A DNA stretch of 64,000 nucleotides, taken from NCBI GenBank assembly GCA_028289585.1, contig JANQPI010000020.1, positions 32,039 through 96,038 of the forward strand. The letters are read 5' to 3'. Origin of the DNA: Candidatus Zixiibacteriota bacterium (lineage in GTDB: Bacteria; Zixibacteria; MSB-5A5; GN15; FEB-12). Below, in pieces: positions 33,968 to 41,598 of this stretch. Below the pieces are notes generated by a model. The model was not told where the DNA came from. It did not search any database and saw only the letters and a program-made list of their open reading frames with translations. Positions within the stretch are counted from its first letter, which is position 1. The number at the start of each line of letters is the position of its first letter. The translations under genes were made by a program, and so were the position numbers.

Positions 33968-35344
33968 GTGCGAAAACTAGCGGCGCGTCTTCAATCGGTA
34001 TTCGACTCGCACACCCGGTCGATCTCGCTTCTCGTCCTCATTACTGTTATCTCGCGCATACCATTTCTGGGGGCCGGGTACGGGACTGACCCCGATGCTT
34101 GGCGCGTGGCGAATAACGCACTACTCATCGCCGAAACAGGAATCTACACTTGGTCGCGACCGCCCGGTCTCCCGGTCTTTGATCTTGTTTCGGCTCTGCT
34201 TTCAAGAGGCGGCCATTGGGCAATCAACAGCGTCTCCGCGGCGCTGAGTGGACTGGCGGTTCTGTTCTTCAGCCTTTCCCTGCGCCGCATAGGAATCGTT
34301 CACTATGTCTGGGCGGGGCTGGCTTTCGCGTTCGTTCCGGTTGTCTATATCGCAAGTACATCGGCTATCGACTATGTCTGGGCACTCGCATTCATCATGC
34401 TCAGCCTTTATTTTTGTCTCGGCGGGCGCCCGATCGTGGCCGGTCTGTTCCTGGGATTGGCGATCGGTTGCCGATTGACATCGGGGGCGATGCTCTTACC
34501 ACTCCTGATCGTTCTGGCGACAACGATTCGCGACAATCCGAAACATCTCCAGTTCCTGTCCCTGGGCACCTTTGGTCTTTCCACGGCGATCGTCGCTGCG
34601 TTGACATTCATGCCCGTGATTCTGAACTACGGTCCCGGGTTCTTCACGTTCTATGAACTACCCTCTCCGTCATTAAGCTCTACTATCGAAAAACTCACAT
34701 TTGGATCATGGGGAGTGATCGGCACCATGGCCGTTGTCGCGACAATCACCGCTACCGTCCTCTTTCCTCGATCATTTACCCAGAAAAGCGATAGTACTAA
34801 CACAAAGCGGTTTGTTCGGCCCGCCGCGGTCGCGGTCGCTCTCTACCTCGTTGCCTTCCTACGTTTGCCGGCAGAGGCCGGGTATCTCATTCCGCTCATA
34901 CCGTTTGTCCTTCTCCTTGTCGCTTTGTATGTGCGACGATGGGTGATGATCATTCTCGTTGTGGCTATTGTCGTCACACCCTTTGTGGATTTCCCCTGCC
35001 CAACGTGTATCGGTCGACCGGGCCCGGGGCGCCTGATCACTGACTACGAAAGTCGCAAGCAGAGCCTAGAGTACGTAGATGCTGTCCTAGCTGAAGCCGC
35101 ACAGTTGTCGGGCAACAACGTTGTCGTTGCAGCATGGTGGGAACCCCATCTGCTGCGAATGCGACGCTCGTATCCTAACATGAATGTAGAGTACGTCTAC
35201 TTCCTCGATTCTTCTCGGTTGATCCAATGGCAGGAGCGCGGCTACTCCGTGTTCTATCTTCCTACCATTGCTGACTATAACAGACAGCTTCATGATGTTG
35301 ATCTACGAACTGTTGGCAACGAATTGATTGCGTCTGAGCCGTAG
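33968..35344 (+). CDS. GT-C-fold membrane glycosyltransferase
   Basis: The 458-residue protein has about 9-11 membrane helices and a soluble C-terminus (about 360-458). The N-terminal loop LGAGYGTDPDAWRVANNA has the acidic pair expected after helix 1 of GT-C enzymes, which use polyprenyl-phosphate sugars to modify lipids or proteins. It resembles PMT/ArnT-type and related orphan GT-C proteins, but no specific substrate can be assigned. It starts at GTG. No other glycan genes adjoin it; a GT4 gene is at 51396. Confidence 0.75.
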   Translation: MRKLAARLQSVFDSHTRSISLLVLITVISRIPFLGAGYGTDPDAWRVANNALLIAETGIYTWSRPPGLPVFDLVSALLSRGGHWAINSVSAALSGLAVLFFSLSLRRIGIVHYVWAGLAFAFVPVVYIASTSAIDYVWALAFIMLSLYFCLGGRPIVAGLFLGLAIGCRLTSGAMLLPLLIVLATTIRDNPKHLQFLSLGTFGLSTAIVAALTFMPVILNYGPGFFTFYELPSPSLSSTIEKLTFGSWGVIGTMAVVATITATVLFPRSFTQKSDSTNTKRFVRPAAVAVALYLVAFLRLPAEAGYLIPLIPFVLLLVALYVRRWVMIILVVAIVVTPFVDFPCPTCIGRPGPGRLITDYESRKQSLEYVDAVLAEAAQLSGNNVVVAAWWEPHLLRMRRSYPNMNVEYVYFLDSSRLIQWQERGYSVFYLPTIADYNRQLHDVDLRTVGNELIASEP

Positions 35345-35723
35345 TGTCTCAGCAGACTGTCGCAAAACTGACCGGCCGTCTGCACTTCCTATTCTTGCGA
35401 TCCTTTTGCCACTCACGCCTTTCTGAAGCTAACGATCTGCTATCTGGAAGTGCTCGGCTAACCAACTGAACGTTTGCTCTAATGAACTCAGCAACTCTCG
35501 CGCGCTACCACTTGCCACCGGCAAAGCCGCTCACGAAAGACTGCCGTTAGATTTAAAAGTTGTAGTTTCATAGACTTAAGTCTAGTTACGAATAACCGAA
35601 ACAGCCTGCGAACATGATCAACGTAACCTTCGAGGACCACTGCAGGTGTCTCCAAGAACTTATTACTGGTCGATCGCCTGTTCTGTCGTACTGTATGAGC
35701 GCACAACATATTGGAGGCTTGGT
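35345..35723. other. Intergenic region with a 14-base palindrome
   Basis: About 380 bases without a supported gene. It contains TAGACTTAAGTCTA (35571-35584), a perfect palindrome that might bind a dimeric regulator. No terminator with a T-tract was seen after the glycosyltransferase stop. Confidence 0.5.
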
Positions 35724-35882
35724 ATGGGTGAAGTGTTTGGCATCATCGGCTTTTCGATGGGCGGAATGGGACTGGTCGGCTTTGTCTTCGCATTAATCGC
35801 TCAGAACCGGGTCGCCCATCTTGAAAAGGTTCTCAAAGAGAAGGGTATCCTCGACACGAGCGACTTGAGCCAAGAGTCATGA
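35724..35882 (+). CDS. Small single-pass membrane protein
   Basis: A 52-residue protein. GGAGG (35713-35717) lies six bases before ATG 35724. One hydrophobic helix (about 5-27, rich in Gly: FGIIGFSMGGMGLVGFVFAL) is followed by a charged helix (NRVAHLEKVLKEKG), a layout common in small oligomeric or regulatory membrane peptides. It precedes an MscS-family gene by 52 bases in the same orientation and may be co-expressed with it. No family is known to me. Confidence 0.7.
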   Translation: MGEVFGIIGFSMGGMGLVGFVFALIAQNRVAHLEKVLKEKGILDTSDLSQES

Positions 35883-35934
35883 CCCTCAGCGCATCGCCCG
35901 CCGGAGAATCCGGCGTTAAGACAAGGGAAGCAGA

Positions 35935-37002
35935 TTGGAATTCCTCGAGCGCGCAGTAGACATTTTCGTCCCCGGCATTCCGATGATCGTTGCCATCGTT
36001 GTCGGGATCATTCTCCTCGCTGTCATTCACCGTATTCTCAAACAGCGGCTGCGTACCAAATCGGATCGCAACATGCAGCGTCAGTTGGTCATGGCGATTC
36101 TGACGTTCGTCCTGCTCGTTATCATTGTCATCGTCTCACCGATCACCGACAATCAAAAGGGTCAGGTCCTCAGCCTGATCGGTATCATCCTCAGTGCCGC
36201 GATTGCGCTGTCGTCAACGACCCTCGTTGGCAATGCGATGGCTGGCCTCATGTTGCGCTCCATCAAAGGATTTCGCGCGGGTGACTTTGTCTCGGTTGGA
36301 GATCACTTCGGTCGGGTCTCTGAGCGCGGCCTGTTTCACGTTGAGGTGCAAACCGAATTCCGGGACCTGGTAACGTTACCCAATCTCTATCTGGTGACCA
36401 ATCCGGTTAAGGTTGTCCGGACATCCGGAACGATCGTCTGGGCGGAGGTATCGCTCGGGTACGATATTTCTCGCTCGCGCATCCGCGATGCCCTCTATCG
36501 AGCGGCAACCGAATCCGAGCTTAAAGAGCCGTTCGTACATGTCGTGTCTCTGGGCGATTTCTCGGTCGTCTATCGTGTCTCGGGTTTGTTGGAAGACGTT
36601 AAGCAGTTGATCTCGGCGCGGTCTCGCCTGCGGGAGCGGATGTTGGACGCACTTCACGCCGACGGTATCGAGATCGTCTCACCGACATTCATGAGCACTC
36701 GAGCGTACCATCCATCCGACGATTTCATCCCAATGGCCACCCACCCTGAGTCAGGAACGTCCGGGGGTCCATCACCCGAAGCGATGCTCTTTGACAAAGC
36801 GGAGCAGGCGGAGACGATCGAAGAACTGCGCGAACGGGTGATTGCTGTTCAGGTGGAGATCAACGGCATTGAGAAGGCACTTAAGGCGGCTGACAATGAA
36901 TCCGAACGGTCTCAGCTCGAGACCCGCCGTCATCGCTGGCAGCAGTTGCTCGATCGTCTTCATGCACGCATCGATAGCTCCGCCGACGATCAGACGTCCT
37001 GA
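35935..37002 (+). CDS. MscS-family mechanosensitive channel
   Basis: The 355-residue protein has three membrane helices (about 11-35, 50-71 and the pore-lining helix 75-109 containing IALSSTTLVGNAMAG). The MscS beta domain follows (FRAGDFVSVGDHFGRV, TLPN motif in LVTLPNLYLV) with an alpha/beta C-terminal domain. A coiled-coil tail lies at about 285-345 (AETIEELRERVIAVQVEINGIEKAL). It should open under hypo-osmotic membrane tension. The start is TTG 35935 with AAGGGAAG just upstream. Confidence 0.9.
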   Translation: MEFLERAVDIFVPGIPMIVAIVVGIILLAVIHRILKQRLRTKSDRNMQRQLVMAILTFVLLVIIVIVSPITDNQKGQVLSLIGIILSAAIALSSTTLVGNAMAGLMLRSIKGFRAGDFVSVGDHFGRVSERGLFHVEVQTEFRDLVTLPNLYLVTNPVKVVRTSGTIVWAEVSLGYDISRSRIRDALYRAATESELKEPFVHVVSLGDFSVVYRVSGLLEDVKQLISARSRLRERMLDALHADGIEIVSPTFMSTRAYHPSDDFIPMATHPESGTSGGPSPEAMLFDKAEQAETIEELRERVIAVQVEINGIEKALKAADNESERSQLETRRHRWQQLLDRLHARIDSSADDQTS

Positions 37003-37030
37003 CGTCAACATCAGGTACTGTCGTTAACGC

Positions 37031-37843
37031 TTATCGTGTCTCGCTTTCCAACCTCGCGAGATAGGCAACCGCAGCAGCCTCGGCTCGGTCACGACGAGTG
37101 AGATTTGCCGGTCGCAGCTCTCGATACAAGTCGATCGCATGATGCAGCGCTGCGAGGCATGAGGCGGTACTGTGACTGGTAACTGTCGGCCGCAGACGTT
37201 CGGTGAGAGCTTGACTGCTCGACTCAATCTTTCGCACGCCCACGAGACGCTCATTGTACACCTCGTTCCAGAGCGGTACGAACAGATGCCGGCGCAGAAA
37301 GGCAAATGCGTCGATAACCTCAAACAACTCACCTCGTCCGATCTTGGCCACGATATAGTGCACCCACACCCAGAACCGATCTTCCAGCCACTGTGGGTCG
37401 GCTGATGATCGCTTTGTTGGTGAGCCTAGTTTTAAGCCCTCCGGTAAGCGCTCAACTCGGGACCAGATGATCTCGGCTGTGAGCTGGCGGTCAGTCACGT
37501 CATCTTCCGACACGAAGTGCAAATCAACGTGCATCAGAGGGTCATCGAAGAGACAGATGAGGATCTGTGGCTCACCCACATGTTCGCCGGAAAACGCGGC
37601 AAGCAGATCACCCGCTGTCTCGGCTATCGACCACCGGTCGGCCAGTATCTCTTCACGATGTGCATTGCCAACGATGACAACGAGATCAATGTCCGACCAG
37701 CAATCAAGCTCACCGGAAAGCAACGAGCCAGATACGGCCAGCGCGATGATCCGTTGATCAGCAGCGAGTCTCGTCGCAATCGCCGCAACACATGCTGCAT
37801 GTGGCTCTGACCACCTATCGAAGGCCACCGAATCCAGTTTCAT
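37031..37843 (-). CDS. Nucleotidyltransferase-fold (MNT-like) protein
   Basis: A 270-residue protein with the pol-beta nucleotidyltransferase motif GSLLSGELDCWSDIDLVVI (GS followed by DxD, about 38-56) and a third acidic residue in MHVDLHF. A helical C-terminal half, about 140-270, resembles the substrate-binding domain of aminoglycoside or lincosamide nucleotidyltransferases. It could adenylylate an antibiotic, a small molecule or a protein; no HEPN partner adjoins it, so a toxin-antitoxin role is not supported. ATG 37843 is chosen for its GGTGAGA and the usual N-terminal helix. Confidence 0.8.
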   Translation of the reverse strand: MKLDSVAFDRWSEPHAACVAAIATRLAADQRIIALAVSGSLLSGELDCWSDIDLVVIVGNAHREEILADRWSIAETAGDLLAAFSGEHVGEPQILICLFDDPLMHVDLHFVSEDDVTDRQLTAEIIWSRVERLPEGLKLGSPTKRSSADPQWLEDRFWVWVHYIVAKIGRGELFEVIDAFAFLRRHLFVPLWNEVYNERLVGVRKIESSSQALTERLRPTVTSHSTASCLAALHHAIDLYRELRPANLTRRDRAEAAAVAYLARLESETR

Positions 37844-37987
37844 CAGTCTCTCACCTTGGTCTGATTCGTGTCTTCGAGAAGGATGATAACAGGCGCCGAC
37901 GTGTGCAAAAAGAAAGGGCCGACAATATGTCGACCCGTCTTCTGTACTCTTCACAGCAGAGCACGGTGCTGAAAGAAGTGGGGATGT

Positions 37988-38275
37988 TTAGTGGCGATAG
38001 CGACCACGACCACCGCCTCCACCCGAGCGGGATTCGCGCGGCTTCGCTTCGTTCACCGTCAATGTGCGGCCATTCATCTCCTGCCCGTTGAGGCCGGCAA
38101 TGGCAGCTTCACCCTCTGACTGCTCAGCCATCTCGACAAATGCGAAACCCCGAAAATCTCCAGTGTTGCGATCGGTGATGAAGTTGACCGAGGTAACCGC
38201 TCCGAAGCCTTCAAAAGCCTGCCGGACTTCGTCTTGAGATGCATTGTAGGCCAGGTTTCCAACGTAGATGTTCAT
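37988..38275 (-). CDS. RRM-type RNA-binding protein
   Basis: A 95-residue protein of one RNA-recognition motif, with RNP2 (NIYVGNLAY) at the N-terminus and RNP1 (RGFAFVEM) at about 42-49, plus a Gly/Arg tail SGGGGGRGRYRH. Similar small bacterial RRM proteins are cold- or stress-induced and bind single-stranded RNA. GGAG precedes the ATG. The 330-base gap upstream leaves room for a long leader RNA, which fits post-transcriptional control, but no specific element is recognised. Confidence 0.92.
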   Translation of the reverse strand: MNIYVGNLAYNASQDEVRQAFEGFGAVTSVNFITDRNTGDFRGFAFVEMAEQSEGEAAIAGLNGQEMNGRTLTVNEAKPRESRSGGGGGRGRYRH

Positions 38276-38605
38276 ACAACTACTCCGTAACTAGTCGCTG
38301 TAAATGGTTTCGGCGCTTGCCGTCACACACCTAGCGACAATTCAGTGACGCACCATTGCGTCGGTCGTTCGAGATTCAGCTGTTGCGGAGTGTTGCGGTA
38401 GACGACAATGCTTCGCTGCGGGCGTAGAAACTCAAATCGATGTTAACACTACAGAATATCGGCACTCCAGAGTGATTCCTAGAGCTATCTTGCCCGAATC
38501 GCATCATTTTCGGGCAAAAGTGACTATTCGCTAGCCTTTCTAGCCTATATTCGGACATCTGGAGCAGGGCTGTCACACACGGCAAATCGACAGGAGGATT
38601 AGCAC
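38276..38605. other. Divergent promoter region
   Basis: About 330 bases between the divergent RRM and SRPBCC genes. No gene is supported. GCTGTTGCGGAGTGTTGCGG holds a short direct repeat (GTTGCGG). A sigma70 -10-like TATATT occurs near 38547, without a clear -35. Confidence 0.45.
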
Positions 38606-39046
38606 TTGGCTATCGTACAGCAATCCATCGACATTTCCGTGTCACCAGAGCGGGTCTGGCACGTAATCACCGGAGACGAAACGTACCGTCAATGGACAGC
38701 CGTCTTTCACCCCGGTTCGTACGTCAAAACGACCTGGGAGGAGGGTGCTGATGCCCATTTCTTGACCCCCGAAGGTATGGGACTCGCCAGCACAATCGAA
38801 GTCTGCCGACCGCATGAGGCGATTACGTTTCGACACCGCTGCGCGATCGTCGATGGGAAAGAAGATCCCGATGGTGAAGAGTCGAAGAGTTGGCATGGTC
38901 TGACAGAATCATATCGCCTCGCATCGATTGACAGCGGCACGCGGTTGTCAATTGAGATGGAGACGACCGACGACTACAAGGTCTTCATGACCGATACGTG
39001 GGCGAAAGCGCTCGCCAAACTAAAGGAACTTGCCGAAAGCGAGTAG
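38606..39046 (+). CDS. SRPBCC/AHSA1-like protein
   Basis: A 146-residue START-like domain (QQSIDISVSPERVWHVITGD at the start, C-terminal helix DTWAKALAKLKELAES). It begins at TTG, with AGGAGG eight bases upstream. A hydrophobic-ligand or chaperone-cofactor role is typical. Its TAG is followed after only three bases by the presumed N-terminus of the phosphotransferase below, in the same frame, so the two are adjacent enough to be coupled or to be linked by read-through. Confidence 0.85.
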   Translation: MAIVQQSIDISVSPERVWHVITGDETYRQWTAVFHPGSYVKTTWEEGADAHFLTPEGMGLASTIEVCRPHEAITFRHRCAIVDGKEDPDGEESKSWHGLTESYRLASIDSGTRLSIEMETTDDYKVFMTDTWAKALAKLKELAESE

Positions 39047-39049
39047 TCA

Positions 39050-39955
39050 ATCGTCACGCAGCTCCCAGTCACGTTCGCAGACCGAATCAAACGGCTTCAT
39101 GGGGATACCGGTCGCGACTGGCTGGCGCGATTTCCGGAACTCCTCAATGACGTCACTCGGCGTTGGGGTTTAACCCTTCACGCCCCATTCCCCGATCTCT
39201 CCTATAACTTCGTCACTCCGGCGACGCTGTGTGACGGGACGGCGGTTGTGCTCAAACTGGGCGTGCCCACCAACGATCTTCAAAACGAATTCAACGCTCT
39301 TCGCTATTTCGGCGATTCTAGCATGGTTCGTCTGCTCGATGCTCAACCCGATTGTGGCGCCTTACTGATGGAGCGAGTGAGCCCCGGAGCATCCCTCGTG
39401 AAGATCGATGAGCCGACCGCGACGATTACGTTCTGTAAGACTGTCGAGCGACTACGAAACGTGCAATCACCGTTCATTACTCTTCCGACAACCGCCGACT
39501 GGTTTGCGCGACTGTCCAGCTTCCGAAACGAATGTCAGGTAGGATCTCCGATTTCATCAGCGCTCCTGGACCAGGCGATAAACGTATCGTCAGAGTTGCT
39601 TCGAACGACGACACCCCAGGTTGTCTTGCACGGTGATTTGCATCACTACAACATTCTTCAAAATCAGAATGGCGATGGCGTTGCTATCGATCCAAAGGGA
39701 GTGGTCGGTGATCCTGTGTACGAAACCTGTGCCTGGCTACGTAATCCATACCCTTACTTCGTTCGACAAGCTGAGGCCCGGGAGATCACACGGAATCGCC
39801 TATCCGTGATTTCGGAACGTCTCGGATACGATCGACAGCGGGTCATTGCCTGGGCGTTTTGTCAGTGCGTACTGTCGGCTGTCTGGTCAATCGATGACAA
39901 TGAGCCAGACTGGGAGTACGACGTTGCGGGGGCTGAGTTGTTCAATCAACTCTAG
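39050..39955 (+). CDS. Aminoglycoside/streptomycin 6-kinase-like phosphotransferase, unusual start
   Basis: The protein-kinase-like phosphotransferase fold shows LSYNFVTPATLCDGTAVVLK (nucleotide Lys), the catalytic loop VVLHGDLHHYNIL and the metal motif AIDPKGVVGDP. Homologues have an N-terminal segment resembling RLHGDTGRDWLARFPELL and WGLTLHAPFPDLSYN, which is encoded from about 39080. That segment contains no ATG, GTG or TTG; the first such codon is GTG 39248, inside the conserved kinase fold. The frame opens directly after the TAG of the SRPBCC gene, and AUC at 39050 is the best candidate start. It probably phosphorylates an aminoglycoside-like or other hydroxylated small molecule. Confidence 0.75.
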   Translation: MVTQLPVTFADRIKRLHGDTGRDWLARFPELLNDVTRRWGLTLHAPFPDLSYNFVTPATLCDGTAVVLKLGVPTNDLQNEFNALRYFGDSSMVRLLDAQPDCGALLMERVSPGASLVKIDEPTATITFCKTVERLRNVQSPFITLPTTADWFARLSSFRNECQVGSPISSALLDQAINVSSELLRTTTPQVVLHGDLHHYNILQNQNGDGVAIDPKGVVGDPVYETCAWLRNPYPYFVRQAEAREITRNRLSVISERLGYDRQRVIAWAFCQCVLSAVWSIDDNEPDWEYDVAGAELFNQL

Positions 39956-39967
39956 CCCCGTTACGAG

Positions 39968-41431
39968 CTACTCGACCGTTATCCGGAATGACTTGTGGTT
40001 ATTGGTCTCCACGAACTCGTCTATCACGTCCTGAGGATCAACGACCACGGAAACATAATACGTACCTGCCGCGAGCGGTGGGATCGTGAAGTCCTGGGCG
40101 ACGAATAATCGTCCGCCGTTGTTACCAGCCAAAGAGGCAAAGGTCGACGCTCGTAAGAGTACGCCCTGTGACAGGTTGGGTCGTGACGAGCTTCCCAACC
40201 ACCACCAAACGGTAACGTTGCTGGCGTTATCGTTCCCAACATTGCGCACATTGAAATCGGCAACCGTTATCTCGTCCCCCGGTCGCACGCGATTGGGAAC
40301 GACAATGAACGTGTCCTGCTCAATCGTAAGGTCGGGCTTGGGATCAGGGATGTCGAGCTGGTAGACAGTTGAATACTCAGAGTAGCCCGCGTCGTTCGAC
40401 GCCCGCACACGCAGATAGTACCGTCCACTCAAGTTGCGATCACTGTATCTGATGATCGTGGAGTCAGACGGTACAAAGCGACAGCTGTTCTCAGTAAACT
40501 GCAGATTTCGAGAGATGCAGATTTGGAATTGCTGTTCGTTATCGGAGTTGTCCTGCCAGGATGCGTAGAATTCCCATCCGGTCAGTGGGTAGTAGGCGAA
40601 GTCCCTCGCAATGAGGCCCGACGGTGGGTCAGGAACCGCGGGGGGATCGACCGGGGTTATGTCGATCTGTCCGAGCACATGATTGTTGGTCTCGTCCATC
40701 TCATCGATTGTGGCTCCGGCGTCGACTTTCACACTAACAAGGTAACGGCCGCCTTCGGTCGAGACCGGAATCTCCACGCGATGAATCGTGATGTTCCACT
40801 GCTGACCGATGCGAAGCTGCGGCACCGTGTCAACCCGCAGAACCGGATCAGCAGCGTTGATGATCGTATCCCGAGACAGACGAACGGTCAGCAGGCACTC
40901 GCTGGCACTGCTATCGAGGCCATCATTGACGACCGCCCAGGGAAAGACGGTTGCCGTCTGGCCGGCTTCGATCTCGCCCATATCGGTAAAGCCAGGAGCA
41001 TAAATACGAAGGTCGGGAGCTGCCGCCGGAGCGACCGAGAAGTTGGACGGTGATGAAGAGCCCACATCGTTAAAAGCCCGCACACTATACGTGTACTCAG
41101 CACCGGGAAGGACAGACGTGTCGCGATACGACTCGGTGTTGGCCGGCACGGTATCGCGTGCCGGCGCCATGGCTGCGAGCGGAGACGGTAAGCTTCCCGT
41201 TACCCGGGTAATCTCAAAACCGGCCTCATTGTCCGCATTATCCTGCCACGTCAATTCGATTAGTGTCGGCGACTGGCGATCGGTCACTAAGTTACTGGGA
41301 GACAACGGACTGGATGTCGATCCCGGGGTCGAATCTGGTCCGGTCGGCGAATCGCCACCACACGACACCAGGATCGCAACGGCAACTCCCCACAACGCCA
41401 ACTTTGCTCCACACCGCTTTGATACAGACAT
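39968..41431 (-). CDS. FN3/CARDB surface lipoprotein
   Basis: The 487-residue protein has a lipobox (LVSC, then GGDSPTGPDST linker). Four beta domains follow: a fibronectin-III domain (about 42-135, LTWQDNADNEAGFEI), a CARDB-like domain (about 140-260, AGATIDEMDETNN), a second FN3 (about 270-365, ASWQDNSDNEQQFQI) and a second CARDB (about 370-487, PQDVIDEFVETNN). The alternating duplication suggests gene-internal repeat expansion. It is a cell-surface protein likely involved in adhesion or assembly; no enzyme domain is present. Confidence 0.87.
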   Translation of the reverse strand: MSVSKRCGAKLALWGVAVAILVSCGGDSPTGPDSTPGSTSSPLSPSNLVTDRQSPTLIELTWQDNADNEAGFEITRVTGSLPSPLAAMAPARDTVPANTESYRDTSVLPGAEYTYSVRAFNDVGSSSPSNFSVAPAAAPDLRIYAPGFTDMGEIEAGQTATVFPWAVVNDGLDSSASECLLTVRLSRDTIINAADPVLRVDTVPQLRIGQQWNITIHRVEIPVSTEGGRYLVSVKVDAGATIDEMDETNNHVLGQIDITPVDPPAVPDPPSGLIARDFAYYPLTGWEFYASWQDNSDNEQQFQICISRNLQFTENSCRFVPSDSTIIRYSDRNLSGRYYLRVRASNDAGYSEYSTVYQLDIPDPKPDLTIEQDTFIVVPNRVRPGDEITVADFNVRNVGNDNASNVTVWWWLGSSSRPNLSQGVLLRASTFASLAGNNGGRLFVAQDFTIPPLAAGTYYVSVVVDPQDVIDEFVETNNHKSFRITVE

Positions 41432-41598
41432 TTTTACTCCTGTCTAGAGCCGCATTTTCCACCTACGTTTGACTCGGGGCCGAATTCTTACAGCTATCGG
41501 GTAAGTCTCAAGATGACCGTCAAAGCCTTGATCGGTGCATCCATGCGGACTACCGTCTCGTACCCAGGAGCAAACGTTGTCACGGTGAGGCAGCAAGA

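Noticed and set aside
37031..37843. Toxin-antitoxin (MNT-HEPN) system
   Set aside because: The MNT-like protein is large and no adjacent HEPN gene exists.
39044..39046. Pyrrolysine or recoding at the TAG between the SRPBCC and kinase genes
   Set aside because: The SRPBCC domain is complete before the TAG and no methylamine or Pyl context exists. Read-through is kept only as an alternative to AUC initiation.
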